64,000 nt of DNA from Cristatella mucedo (taxonomy: Eukaryota; Bryozoa; Phylactolaemata; Cristatellidae), in assembly GCA_009760855.2 (NCBI GenBank), contig WPIO01000111.1, positions 312,001-376,000 on the forward strand, given 5' to 3'. The notes beneath the pieces are model-generated. The model was not told the DNA's origin and made no database searches. It saw only the letters and a program-made list of their open reading frames with translations. The first letter of the stretch is position 1, and each line of letters opens with the position of its first letter. This document shows, piece after piece, positions 1 to 12,294 of the stretch. The position numbers and the translations under genes are program-made.

Positions 1-434
1 GACTTCTTTGCCCAATATATGTGTTCCTTATAATGTGACAATTTCATGATCATTTCTGCGTTTTCAACGTGTTTTGCCACTCAGCTATATCATTTGCAAT
101 ACACTAAGTACTATATCCATTAGCAAAAACAGTTCCACAGTTTACCTCTGCTGCTGTATTGACTGAGGCTAAGCCAGGGACTGTCATCAATTGATTATGA
201 ATGACACAATTTCAAACTCTTTTTGAACATTGTAGTCTTCATGCACGATCCTAACTTAATATGAAGACGAGAAAATTTAAAATCGTAGCATCGTTTCTAA
301 AATGGTTCTATGCTATTTTATCTGGCTGGTTTTGAGATTTGAAAAATAAGCTGCCAGAACAAATGTGGTCACTGGAAAATAAAAAGAAATCTATTGGCAG
401 TTATGGTTAACGTAAGTTCTTGAATTTTTTGTAG

Positions 435-525
435 GTACTCACCAGTCTCTGACAATAGTTATTCCTTCAGTCATGGCTGGAGTCACTGGGCTATTTTTTG
501 CACTATTCGAGGTATACCTTGCGAG
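435..525 (+). CDS. Gene A: transmembrane exon of a single-pass receptor (partial gene)
   Basis: The exon is bounded by an acceptor (tttttgtag) and a consensus donor (gtaagt). Read from its third base it encodes THQSLTIV followed by a hydrophobic run (IPSVMAGVTGLFFALF), then EVYLAR. That is about 20 membrane-spanning residues followed by a basic stop-transfer after splicing (ARRQR). It enters in phase 1 and leaves in phase 2: the final AG joins the first A of the 4943 exon to make an Arg codon, and the frame stays open. A phase-1 entry is what EGF/FTP ectodomain exons would supply, but none is visible because the window starts here. The role is inferred to be anchoring a cell-surface receptor with the N-terminus outside. 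No family name can be given from a transmembrane segment alone. Confidence 0.62.
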
Positions 526-1229
526 GTAAGTATAGTTAATATTCGAATGCTGACATTAGCTTACATCCAAGGTACTGAGCAGCAACCTTGGTAGCCTAAG
601 GAATAGGTCGGGGCAATGAATATGGAGTGTCAGTAGAGCTCAGCTCACGTGTTCCTCTTTTACCTAACAACCAAAAACTGATATTTATCGAGGAAATACA
701 AAACTCACAGCAATACTATAAACCGCTAGGAATTCAGCACCGACATGAGATCGTGAAAATAAAAAATGTAAATAGTTCAAAGATGTCATTAAGTGACATT
801 GGGCAGTGGAATGCCTTGTTTAAGCATCTAAAATGATTTATTCACCAATACGCAGATGCATTTCAGACGATGTAAACGTGCCAGGCTTACTCATTCATGG
901 GAAAATAGGGGCATAACGGTGTAGTCAAAGTAGCTTTAGTTTTATTCAAGGCAATTTCAGGGCATTTCAATATTGAGTCCAGACACAAGCAGACTCTTAC
1001 CTTTGGGTCAATATCAACTGATGGTCTAACCAGCATAATGCTTGCATTCAGTAACCATGACTCGATGAATACTTGAATCAAACAAGTGGTCATGTGATGC
1101 ATACACTCATAAGTAGACAAAACGAGATGGTGAGAAGGCGGGTGTATTGGAGTGAAGCCTTAAGGCCTAAAAGCTCGGGAGAGGACGTACGATAAGTTGT
1201 TGAATGAAAATGAACTAATTTAACAGATT

Positions 1230-1365
1230 CATCGGTATAGCCTCAGCAGAGCCATAAGGCCAGTAAAAAACGTTTACTGTAGGTAATCGAGGTTCGCCCA
1301 CTGTAAGACTCGAACTCACAACTTAGATCGAGAAGATCAATCACTTGACCTCCTGGGCTATCACT
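1230..1365 (-). mobile_element. tRNA-derived SINE remnant
   Basis: On the minus strand, a pol III box-A-like TAGCCCAGGAGG (1360-1349) is followed about 30 bases later by a box-B-like GAGTTCGAGTC (1318-1308). This is the spacing of a tRNA head. After it comes GTGGGCGAACC and an AT-rich body, comparable to the GGGCGAT after box B in the copies at 12.3 and 28.5 kb. No convincing cloverleaf acceptor stem closes, so it is a SINE and not a tRNA gene. Confidence 0.45.
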
Positions 1366-2834
1366 GCCCTTGCATGCAGGTTAGCAGCTGCTTGAATAGC
1401 TGATAGCAACAGAAAATTCAATCATCATTGATAGCAAGCCTAGATCTTCAGCCCAGGTTTATTCAAGGAGGTAGATTACTCGCAATTAATGACTAAGGGC
1501 GAAGTGGATGTATTTAATAACTGAAATCGTCGGTTCGAGCCCTGGGGTACACGACTATCTACTGGATAGAGTTTAAGTTTTCTAAGGGCTTTACATTGTA
1601 TTATAACTACTGCATTTACCTAGATGTGAATGCTGCTAAGTATCAGTAAGTTTGATGGGCACAAACAAATTGGAAACCAAGTTACAACTATTCTACGACT
1701 ACTTTGACTAGCTTTTCACCTTGTCTAAGGGGAATGTCAATACAATACGTAGACTAATGTTCCGACAATCGAAACGTGTTTAGGTACAATTCAAAAGACG
1801 AATATGTCAGAGCTGGGATCGGTAGGTCTGGCTACTTCCACGTGAAAGAAATATTGGTTCTGGCAACCACATCTAACCCGGATGTAAACCGAATGCAACA
1901 TATCTAGAAATAAAAAAATATCAATCTCTGCATCAAATGCGACTTTAATTCTAACTTGTCGAATCTTGGTAGATTGCTATATATGTTTGAAGCTTTCTAA
2001 GGTGCATACTTGTGACTTTATTACCGCTTCATTTCCACGGTTGGTTGGTGCCTTGTAAATTCATTACATCAAGCGATATTTCAGGTATGGGAATGAAACT
2101 TAAAATTTCAGTTCAGATCTGCTTGTGTGTTTGAATTTGGTTTGATACAATTGGCAGTATACGTCATCAAACGTCCTGGATATTTCTTTCCATAATCGTG
2201 GACATCTTCAACCAAATTGTGATTTTACAATGATCGTGAATTTTAAAAATTGCTGGTTCCCATTATTACAATTCAGGAAATCCTAAAAGTATTAGCACTT
2301 TCATAAGCCTTCAGAGTGAGTTGGCACAATTTTGGTAATCAATAGTTGTTAATATAATTGAAAGACGTTTATAGAGTACCAAAGCTTGCCTAGGTTAGTA
2401 TAAAAATCAGGGTTTTAAAAGCCACCTAGCAAAGACGTTGCCGCCTAGCAGAAATTATTAACTTGTCGTTTAGTTCTAGAAATCTCAGTGCGTCAAAAAG
2501 GGCCTACAGAGTGAGTTGACATAAGCCAAGCTGCTTCTTTGAGGAAGAGCTGCATTGATAGCTTTTTTCTTTATGTCGTTAAGTAAGAGGATTCTGAACT
2601 GTAAATAGGGAGCAGGTTTTCAAGGTTACAGAGCTCACGAACTAAAGACGTGGTCTCCGAAATACTGGGCGCTAATAAGAAGTGAGTCTTAACGGTATGA
2701 CTGAGAGAGCATTTGAAGCGATTCTGCTAGAATGTGGGTCGGAGAACGTAAAGGAAGAGACTACACTGTGAGTGGCGAAACAACCAGTGTGATCTACATT
2801 TCTATATAAAGCGACTGCAGATGTGTAACAAAAG

Positions 2835-4005
2835 ATGAGCTCAAGTGATAGGTCCGGTTCTTTTCACGGTTTACACTCTCCGTTTTGCTGATGTAATTGC
2901 CAAGCACAATCTAGGCTTTCACTTCTATGCAGATGACACTCAGTTGTACCTTTACTTTCTTTGATCCCTCACAGCCTTCGAGCACCTCAAATTCTCTCAA
3001 CTCACTTGCTCCATGCATTGATGACAACCGCACATGGATGGCAGCACATTTCAAAAACTAAACGATGACAAAACTAACTTACTAGTTTTGGGCAAACCCA
3101 GTGTGAATCAGAAATTGGAAAGGCTGACGCTCAAAATTGGCTCTGCCAGCATATCTCCTGTTGAATCAGCTCGAAATCTAGGTGTCATATTCCAAAGCGA
3201 CCTCTCGTTAGACGACCATATCAGCTCCACGTTCAAATCTGCCTATTTTCAGCATCATAATATTGCTAAAATTCGTGCTTGTTTAGATAAGGATACCACG
3301 TCTAAGTTGGTCCATGCATTCGCGACAACTTGTCTCGACATCTGCAACTCACTGCTTACTGACCTACCAGCATGTGCGATCAGGCGATTGCAGCTGGTGC
3401 AAAACTCTGCAGCTAGGCTTGTCTGTCGTCAGCGTAGCAGTTGCCACATTACTCTACTTCTCGCCGACCTGCACTGGCTACCAGTCAAGCAACGGATTGA
3501 CTTCAAGGTTTTGTCGCTCACTTTTAGGTCCCTTCATTCTATGGCTCCAGCCTATCTCTCCGACATTCTCCCCCATCAGGCCAAGCATCGTACCACCGCT
3601 TTTCGGAATCCAACAGTCTAGAAATACCTTGTACACACCTCTGGGAGACCGTGCATTTAGTTCGTATGCTCCCAAAGCCTGGAACTCCCTCCCGACCTGC
3701 GTCAGATCATCCCCTGACCTGACCACATTTAAAAGGAACTTAAAAACACACCTATTTAGGACAGCATTTAGTGGGTCCCTATGATTTGTCCTTCACGTGC
3801 TTATGTGTGCTGGCACTGTGCTTGCTGCCACTAACCACATTTGCATGCTGACTCTGCGCATGTCACCCCTAAGCATGTTATTCATTTTGTTTGTTTTTCA
3901 AGCATGATTGTACTTACCATTTAATTGCATTTCCCTTTGCTGCAATTGTAAAGCGCCTAAGAAAAAGAGATTAGGTTCTCTGAGGGTGGTTTAGCAAGTA
4001 TTACC
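2835..4005 (+). mobile_element. LINE-A non-LTR retrotransposon, 5'-truncated 3' half
   Basis: The fragment starts inside the reverse transcriptase near the motif-B/C region (tctatgcagatgacactcag reads YADDTQ) and runs through the C-terminal ORF2. That part includes ARNLGVIFQSDLSLDDHIS, LDICNSLLTDLPACAIRRLQ, LHWLPVKQRIDFK and the terminal RTAFSGSL stop near 3784. It then runs to a degraded 3' hairpin and tail near 3960-4005. The frame is broken by a frameshift before 3034 and near 3600, so it is a pseudogene. Confidence 0.85.
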
Positions 4006-4127
4006 TTCTATAGTGTATTTTCATAAGCAAAAATATGACCCAGATTTTAGAGCTGGTCTAAAAAGTGACATACATAAACAAATACATAATTATAAATGCA
4101 TGATACATTTAAAACTTCCTTCATAGC

Positions 4128-4255
4128 TCAATAATAATACTAGTAATAATGTATCTCATTTAGCGCCCTCCGATATCTCAATATATTTCGAGGTGCTTTA
4201 CCTTACCAGCAATTGAAACACAATCGAATGGTTAGTGGTAGCAAACTCAATAAAC
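4128..4255 (-). mobile_element. LINE-A 3' tail fragment (minus strand)
   Basis: An (AAT)n-like stretch is followed by tagcgccctccgat and aggtgctttacc, the reverse complement of the LINE-A 3' hairpin. A little of the adjoining 3' UTR (caatcgaatggttagtgg) follows. Confidence 0.6.
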
Positions 4256-4284
4256 GACATTAAGCCCACCAACTCCTGTAAGTC

Positions 4285-4600
4285 AAAGTTTGCTGTTTAA
4301 CCGGCCTATGCAATCAGATGCTTGTTGCTGGTGGAAAACTCTGCCGCTAGGGTCGTCTGTTGTTAGCTTGGCAGTAGCCATATCATACACCATCTCGCCG
4401 ACCTGCACTGGCTATCAGTTAAGCAGTGCATTGTCTTCAACGTTTTGTTGCTCGCTTTTGGGTAACTTCATTATTGGCTCCAGCCTACCTATCAGATCTA
4501 CGGCCCCACCAGGCTAAGCATTGTACAATCACGTTTTCCGAATCCTACTGCTTACATATACCTCGTAAAAACCTCAAATCCTTCGGTAAAGAGACCACGT
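4285..4600 (+). mobile_element. LINE-A ORF2 C-terminal fragment
   Basis: Decayed LINE-A coding sequence: the equivalents of LHWLPVKQ (ctgcactggctatcagttaagcag), MAPAYLSD and NLKSFG are readable with several frame changes. It is a dead fragment. Confidence 0.7.
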
Positions 4601-4942
4601 CTCTGTAGCATAAAATTGTATCCTAAACGTAAACCGTGAACATATTCTATGTTACCCTGTAAATGATTCGGTTTTTATTGTCCTTAGAACGATTGTCTGA
4701 AAGATCCAAAAAATCCACTTTCATGTCAGCCTTGCATGTGGTGCGAAATATTTCATTTCTGATGAGGCAATTGTCAAGCCAAGATATAATTTCGCCAGCT
4801 TTAACACTTGCTGCACTCGAATGCTTTTTTAAATGCCAGTCGACACGTCGAATGTGCGCAGGAAGTAATTTAAATTTAGCTGGCTAACCATGTATACGGA
4901 ATTAAAACTTCTCCGTTTGTTCCTGCCGTTCTTCCATTGTAG

Positions 4943-5306
4943 AAGACAACGGTCTAATAATGTTAATGAGTCACAAATGTTACACCCAGCAGTGACGCAT
5001 GCAGCTAATAATAGTAACCAGCATGCAAGCTTGAACGTCGTGTCTTACTTACCTGGTCTTCCGGTACCAGATTTTCGTGGCCGAGAGGCAGACCTTTCCA
5101 AATACGAAGATCAGGCTCTGCCAAGTTTAGTCATTGACAAAGCAAGTACAGGATCTACTGCGCTTTCATCAGACTGCCCTTATGCACGTCTTGAAACGTC
5201 TATTGATAGTCACCATTACGGAACCAAAGCCAGTACATCGGAAGAAGCCGAGCTCCACTATGAGCAGATATATATCAGCTCGCATGACCATGTATACGAT
5301 AACTAG
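4943..5306 (+). CDS. Gene A: terminal exon, tyrosine-rich cytoplasmic tail
   Basis: A long pyrimidine tract (ctccgtttgttcctgccgttcttccattgtag) precedes the exon, whose first base completes the Arg codon split from the 435-525 exon. It encodes about 120 residues beginning RQRSNNVNES and ending HDHVYDN before TAG. There is no enzymatic domain. Tyrosines sit in short motifs typical of SH2 or adaptor docking: KYEDQ, PYARL, HHYGTK, HYEQIYISS and VYDN, several with an acidic or Ser/Thr context. A poly(A) signal follows 33 bases after the stop, so this is the last exon. Inference: the tail of a signalling or adhesion receptor whose ectodomain lies upstream of the window. An ORF read from the upstream ATG at 4890 would translate the pyrimidine tract, so I prefer the spliced start. 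Confidence 0.65.
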
Positions 5307-5338
5307 AATCCAAATCCTTGCAGCAAAGACAAGAGGGC

Positions 5339-5344
5339 AATAAA
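5339..5344 (+). promoter_or_regulatory. Polyadenylation signal of gene A
   Basis: A canonical AATAAA hexamer lies 33 bases beyond the TAG that ends the tyrosine-rich tail. The close spacing supports calling that exon terminal, with a very short 3' UTR. Confidence 0.55.
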
Positions 5345-7254
5345 GAGTCCGGTGGCTAAGGCATTGTAATATGCAGGATTCTGAGAAATATGACCTCAAC
5401 AATTTCTTCCATAAACGTCAGGCTAACTGGAATTCGGCGGGGAAAATGCTGAGGCTGTCACAAGTCTTGAAAATGGAGAGCAATAACGAACGTATAATGT
5501 CGATTTGGAACATGTCGAGGGTGATCAGTTGACGAATGTAGTAAAGGTACAGGTAATACGTGACGTTCCGTGTATCGAAATCCGGAAGATCGGCGTACGG
5601 ATTCAGAAGCCGGAGATAGAAGTTTTACGCAGAGCATAGCAAAAGCTGCTCATAACTTGCTGGTGTCTGATACCACAGCGTCTATTTAAGATTGTAGGAG
5701 TGAAGTAGTAGCTCTTGCTAAACCGCATATCACTAATGTGGAGCCTGTCACAGCTGTGAGTTCCGCCTAGACTGCTACTGTACGACTGGTGAGGTTGCAG
5801 GCATTTCAAAGGCAGGAGAAGCCCTTACCACTAAGCAGAGCCTCCATTGTGCTGATGACTTCTGCTGTACAATTAACACGACTTAAGCAAACCGTTGTTA
5901 CTTGCAAGAGGAGGAACGTGCTCTGACAATGTAAATGGGGCGGCAGTACTATACGTTCCAACAGCTTCTGAAAAAGGATGGCGAGGAATACCCGACTATG
6001 CCACAAACTATACGTCGTCACGGTGACTTCACTTAAGTGTTTTATGGCTAATAAATTTACAATGCATTTGACTAGCACCTTTATATAATTGAATCTCTTT
6101 CTAGGTACTTTGTAGGTCCAGTAGAGAAAGCATTAACAAATGATAGAGGATACTGTTCATAGCAACAAGCACAGTGTAAACAGGTTCATTGAGTCTCACT
6201 GTTTTTATGTACACTCACTTAAGCAAAATGTATTCGTTGAACTTTGGAACTTGGCAATGGCCCAAAATGATATGGGAAATATTTCAATTTACCCTAATCC
6301 ATGCAAATCCTCCTCAAATCGTCATTGTGAAGCTTTAACATGGATTGTACATCAGTCTAGACTCAGTTCAAAGTGCATCCACAAAATTACGGGTCATTGC
6401 TCATTGGGGTTCTCCGGCAATGCACTGTGATTGAATACAAATCGTCGCGAAACATCGTGCCTATAGTGCAATCACATCCTTTTTAACCAATAGCACACAT
6501 ACAATTGCTAGAAATGGCTGGGAAGTTCCAGCAATGGTCAGGACCGATACCATAGCTCGCGGCAATACCACGAGTAAAAGGCACTGAGCCTTTTCAATAG
6601 TCATTGCACATAAATTGTTTCTGCGTTCCCAGTGAAACCCTGGCATTTTAAAGCAGCTTTGCTTGTCAGCCGATAGCAATGCATGGTTATCGACGGCCAT
6701 GGCCTATCTTTAATCATATTCCGCTTTAAGTTGACTATAAATTTGCTTCCTGAAGCTCAAATTTATCATACCACTTAAGGTTTATTGTTGGTGCACCTAC
6801 ATTCAACCGATGGTGCTCCTTCAACCATGGACACTGCCTGGCAGTCGGTAGCAATCGCTCGGACCGATGCTGCAATACACAGCGTTCCTCAACAATATGT
6901 CCGGAAATAAATTTCTCAATGCTGCAATTTTGAATAAATATTAAAAACCATTCGGCTCGAAGTGTGGCCAAGAAGTTATTATTCACCTATGGGGCTCTTA
7001 AAGTCTAAGGCAATGCATGCCGAGCTACAGCAATGGTTCAGCTTGAAGCAGCAATCTAGTACAATCAGTAGTAAACCATCAAATAATTTGCAGCAAAAAG
7101 CGGCAATTGTAATTGCATGTTAAATTTAACTGTGTTTAAAGTGAAACCCTAGCTGTGGTGACTGCTAATCTCGAGACAGACAAGCCTAGCTACACAGTTT
7201 TGCACCAGGTGTTCGCTTGATTGTTCAGGGCAGTATACCAGAAACCACTGAGTT
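5345..7254. other. No defensible gene; possible decayed coding sequence
   Basis: This is downstream of gene A. From 5400 to 6080 both strands show short open stretches of balanced composition (for example around 5575-5640) but with stops in every frame and no domain I recognise. It may be an old gene relic. ORFs at 6140-6430 and 6735-6986 have no recognisable motif or splice context. Confidence 0.3.
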
Positions 7255-8666
7255 GCTGAAGTCAAGAGAGGACGTTACGAATGCATCTTTCGGATCAATT
7301 TAGATTTCGCATCCCTATCTAAACAGACCCTATTATAGAGATGTTTTGCATCTGAAACTAGGCAGACTTGAACATGGAGCTGATACGGTCGTCTAATGAA
7401 AGGTCATTTTGAAATGTAGCACCTATTTTCGTGCAGATTCAACAGGGCATATGCTAATAGAGCCGATTTTGAGAGTTAGCCTTTCCAGTTTCTTAATTAC
7501 ACTTAGCTTGTTCACAACTATTAAGTTGGTTTGTATTATCCTTCAAATACAATAAGTCAGCTTCCATCCGCTTGCTGATGTCATCAATATATGCAGCATG
7601 TCATTTGAAAGAATTTAACGTGGTAGAGGGCCGAGAAGAGTCGTAGAAAAGGTACAACTGAGTGTCATATGCATCGAAGTGAAAGCCTAGGTTGTGCCGA
7701 GCAATGATATCGGCCAGACTAAGTATATAGATTAAAAAACGGGATCAAGCTCAGAGACCTGAAGTGCCATATATTTCAGCGGCTCCTCGGATGATGTTTG
7801 ACTTCTCACGGTAATACTAGAAAAAGATTGAGTCATCTGGGGGTACTACATTGACTGTGTTATTAATATTAATATTATTTGCATAATACTCCTGAGGATC
7901 CGACGGAGATAGGAACTGAGCCATTGCGATTCCGTGGTAATGATGTCTAGGCAAGATGGGAATCATTAAAAATGGTCACCCGTAGAAATGCAGGCTCCTT
8001 CAAGTGATTAGCTCTAACACCCGACAGGAACTTAATAGCAAAGTGTACAGTCTTAATATCAGAGATCGGCTGGTCCGCTACGATTTGTTCCTGTGTCTCT
8101 GATAGGAACGGTAGAAAGGATACTAGGCAACAGTTACTCAAGCTCCCTTGGTCAAGTGTTGCTTTCTTGAGTAGTGGCCTGACAACAGTATTTTTCAAAG
8201 GTGCTGGGACATGATACAAGGCTGACTCCGTATTTGTGACGTTAGTTAGGGGTAGCAGCAGCAGATCAATGGACAGATGAGGCAGGACAGTGGGAATAAG
8301 GTCCAGAGGACTGGTTGTCTTCTTTGATAGGAATATGAACTTTAGGACGAGGTCACGAGTGGCCTACTTGAATGTAGACATTGAGGGGTAGCATAAATTT
8401 GAGGGATAGGATTCTAAGTGATAACGCTGCTACTCAAGGGATGGACTCTTTGATCTAGTCTTTTTTGTATACAAATGCTGGTACTCAAGGTGTGGACTCT
8501 CTGATCTAGCTTTTTTGAAGACAAAGAAGCTAGAAAGCGATCAGGTAGATTATCACAAGGATAGTTGGTAAGGCGCTAACCTGGGAATGGTTAAGGAGAT
8601 AGATGATTGTACTCAACTGCAATTTTGGATCGTGCACCTATTATTTAACAATGTTTTTTGTAGAAG
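7255..8666 (-). mobile_element. LINE-A copy, old, interrupted (left part)
   Basis: Minus-strand ORF2 remnants are readable from the C-terminal region (7255 onward) through the YADD region (near 7660) to the N-terminal RT block (VPAPLKNTVVRPLLKKATLDQGSLSN, 7947-8219) and the EN-RT linker. The copy continues after a nested insertion, at 8946-9020, where ccacttggactttgctaag matches the linker seen at 24.8 kb. Many stops and frameshifts are present. Confidence 0.8.
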
Positions 8667-8945
8667 TAATAATAATATAATAATATTGCACTTGATAAAG
8701 CGCCCTCAGAGAACTTAATCTCTTTCTAGGCGCTTTACATTTGCTGCAAAGTGATACGCAATAGAATAGTAAGTAAAATCATGCTTGAAAAACAAACAAA
8801 ATGAATAACATGGTTAGGGGTTACATGCACTGGGTCAGCATGCAAATGTGGTTAGTGGCAGCATGAACAGTGTCAGCACGCATAAGCACAACGAAGACGA
8901 CTCACAAGGACCCACTAAATGCTGTCCTAAATAGGTATGTTTTTA
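8667..8945 (-). mobile_element. Young LINE-A insertion nested in an older LINE-A
   Basis: A 5'-truncated 3' end starts with (TAA)n, the intact hairpin and the 3' UTR. It is nearly identical to the copies at 38.97, 59.2 and 31.6-32.3 kb. It is flanked by AGAAG at 8662-8666 and 8946-8950, a likely target-site duplication. The host LINE-A linker sequence resumes immediately after it. Confidence 0.8.
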
Positions 8946-9032
8946 AGAAGCACCACTTGGACTTTGCTAAGAATGTATGGTGCTATTTATAGTATTCCTC
9001 GTATGCCTGTCAAAAGACATACATTTAAATGC

Positions 9033-9036
<4 letters not shown>

Positions 9037-9108
<72 letters not shown>

Positions 9109-9110
9109 GC
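9037..9110. repeat. (AT)n microsatellite
   Basis: An almost pure TA dinucleotide run with one gtatat interruption. It lies just right of the interrupted LINE-A copy. Confidence 0.95.
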
Positions 9111-9639
9111 ATGCATTTATCTCCGATTGAGAAATTCAGGTATTAAAGGAAATAAATACAAACTACTAAATGTCATCAGTGCAGTAAGTGTGTCTATATT
9201 TCCTTAAGAACATACATGTTAAGCCTAAATAAATAAATCAAAATCCGATCCGAAAACATATGTGCCAATATTAGTATTCGCTTGGACCAGACGTAAAAGT
9301 GAGTAACCCAACATTATAGCCATGGAATTACATTGCAAAACGCAGTAAGGATAGTTTGAAAGAATATATTTAAAAGATATGAAGAGGCATAGCCTAATCG
9401 TGTAGTAATTCTCAAATTACTACGAGCATAAATATGAAGGCGTTAGTATGAGGGAAATGACTCAGACGTAATAAGAATTATAGTAAAATTGACCAAACGT
9501 TAGCCGAATACTATCTAGGGGATACGTGAGTGCAGCATCGGCAATTCGTCCGTTCAGGAGCTGGAAGCCTGCATTGAAAGCCTTTATTTTCTGTGGAAAA
9601 TAATTCTAGGTTCAAATTATTAGACCTGCTGATGATATT

Positions 9640-10030
9640 GACAGCAAGCTAATCCTGCTGGCTGAGCGACTGCACCGTTTCAGCGTTTCTCGCTTTATGG
9701 GCCATACATCGGCTATTACAATGATAAGCCTGCATACTGTTGGTGAAAGTAGCCTGTTCTCTGCAGTTCCTAGACCACGGATCTCACTTTTACAGCTCTC
9801 AAGCAACGATACATACTCTCCAGTTACCGACTGTGGCAAACCTTTTCCAGCTATCCTAAGCCGTTACTTAGATGGTACCTATTCCTACGACTTCTAAGCT
9901 TAACTAGCATAGCTTTATCTTCGTTGCGTGAAATAAAGTCTGTTAGCTACCTCACGAGTAACAGAAGCCGCCTAGATTAAGAGTGTGCTGTTGAAAACTA
10001 TCCTGCGTAACTTCTACTCATTTCAGTGTC
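9640..10030 (+). mobile_element. LINE-B 3' end, strongly decayed
   Basis: The text aligns by eye with the LINE-B C-terminus: the equivalents of FSAV.RPRISLLQ, NDTYSPVTDCGKPFPAILSRYLDGT and the 3' UTR 'cgttgcgtgaaataaagtctgttagctacc'. No (ACATT)n tail is left. Confidence 0.6.
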
Positions 10031-12294
10031 TCTCTCCCGAGTTACAGACTATCGTACATGTATCTCAGGCGACGGCAGTACTGAAATTAATTCAACAACG
10101 GAGCCGATTGAGAGATAATAACATTAAAAACATGTGCAAATGCGTCTGCGAATTACAAAATTCTATAGCATTGTCAATACAGTATTTGTTCAATACATAG
10201 GGCAGGAAAATTAGCCGTAGCGCGGATGAGTATTCATAGCATTCGAATTCCACATCATGTATACAATTGCGGGGATTTTTCTTTTTTTCATATATAACTA
10301 CTTAGTATTGCATACGAATTTCCCTAATTTTCTGCATCACTTTATCAAGTGCATTATTTTTATTGTTATTATTATCCACGTTCATTGAACGTGTGCAGAG
10401 TTACTTTGATTGGGTTGCTACTGATTCCCAATCAGAACATTTTCGCCATTGAAACATGACGACATTATACAGTGATATATGTCTCCTCTATTTATTTTGC
10501 AGGCGTCCCGGTGGCTACATTCTCAAGAGTGCAATTTTCAGAATTAAACAGTTCCATAGTACTTCGAAAAGTGGTGAACTCTGCGAAGCATTTCGTGGCT
10601 TGTCAGCTCTTCCTAACCTCACCATCATAATCATGAATTTGTACCCAACAACGATATAAGGGTCCACCGAATTTTGGAAGGTCATTTCGTATCCATGTCA
10701 TGGAATGACACAAGGGTGGTTTGGCTAAGGTGCAATGCAAAATAAAATACAGGAGATAGTTTTAACGGTTCGTGCACATAACTATCATCATCCGTGTAAT
10801 TTGAAATATCAGGTAAGAGCAAAAATGTCTGTGCTCCGGTATTAATGAGCCTTGAAATCGGAATTTTATCAACTTGTGCCGCTTGGTCCAAGTCCTGCGG
10901 CAGGCTGACAATTTTTCGCAGTGACATAGCTCCAGTGAGTTATTATAAAATCATAGAACGAATCTTCGAAGGATTGTGCATCAAAGATTACTAATATTTA
11001 CGCCTGCGGTAGTGAATGAAAAAGAACTTGTTTATTCTATTAGTAATATACAGCACAAGTATAAAAGCTGTGACCCTGAATGTTTATGTAGCCCGAAGTA
11101 CTACGTTTTACAGCATTTTGGTAGGACCTTAGCCTGGTCGCCTAAGTAAAGTGCTTCAACTTCGGAAATTCAAATCGTTATTGAAAGTTCTTTTATTGAA
11201 GCACAATAGACTAATTCGAAGTTATTAAATAGAGGAATTAATAACGCCAATTTTTATAAAGACGATATTTATAATAACAACGCACTTTTCTAGAGCACTC
11301 TTAATTTCGTGGAATTTGAAAAAATACTTGAAGTGAAGCACGCAAATTGTCTAGAAGCAAAAAAATGATAGTGATTGAAATACTATAAAAAATATGTTTT
11401 GCAGCTTCATAGAACTAAATATGCTTGTGGGAACATGAAATACTCATTAATGAGCGTTTTCCAGTACGGTAGGGACGACATTCTCATAGTCAGCAGTAAA
11501 ACTAGTGATAGTTTATTATAACCCAGCACAGTCAGTTGTGAACTGAAGCGTTTTTCGGTGCCGGTTTAAATTTAATCCAAGCAGGTAATTTAGCTGACTA
11601 AAACATCCTTGAAGATTAAGACGATTTAATAGGTTGGTTTCAAGTTTAAGGGATTTGAGTTTCAAAGAGGCCTGCAAATATTGTAATGCCCATAATAAGG
11701 AGCCTACCGGATGTAGACGGAAAAACTACGAAAAGTCTCATTAACGTAGAGCTTACGAAAGATTCGCAGAAAACCGTCCTCTTTCTTTGTCTTACAGCAG
11801 CTGCATCCGAAAAGTAGCCATTTCCAGTGAATCTCACGTAAGACAGAAACGAAGCTCCTCAAAGATGCTCACGATAGTTTATGTGCATAAAACTACTAGC
11901 AGGACAGACACAGCGATCTGCATGATCGCTGAGTAGAACAGCAGCTTGTTCACTATATGCACAGCAGTCGATAAAACTTAACTTAAGTGCTAATGGGACC
12001 AAGCAAGTAACATGGATTCTGCATTGGTGTTAAATTCACCGCAAGGTTGACAACTTTGTCCTTACATATACAGTGATGGCGGGTGAAAAAAGCCAGCACG
12101 TTACCCTCAGAAAAAGCCATTTCTAAGCTGTCTCGCTCTCAAGACGAATAACGGGTTTCCCACGGTTGCTAATCGAAGCTTCAACTTCTACCTTCATCTG
12201 TGCTACAGATGCCACCCCTTTTCCATATAAATCTCGTTAGGTTAAGGAATCGTGCTACTGCCATCGGTCGGAAACTGCAGTATCAGCAATATTC
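10031..12294. other. No gene or repeat recognised
   Basis: This is AT-rich sequence. A good acceptor-like site (ttattttgcag, ending about 10503) precedes an open stretch to a stop near 10659, but the peptide has no recognisable motif and no partner exon. I do not call it. Confidence 0.3.

Larger units (their letters stand above)
526..4942 (+). other. Intron of gene A
   Basis: This lies between the gtaagt donor after 525 and the pyrimidine-rich acceptor before 4943. It contains a tRNA-like SINE remnant (about 1230-1365, - strand), a second weak box-B-like site near 1536, a + strand LINE-A 3' half (2835-4005), a - strand LINE-A tail and a further + strand LINE-A piece (4128-4600). The rest (526-1230, 1600-2830) shows no coding signal I can defend. 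Confidence 0.55.

Noticed and set aside
10456-10659. Candidate exon after a good ttattttgcag acceptor
   Set aside because: No matching donor, partner exon or recognised motif; one acceptor-like site alone is expected by chance.
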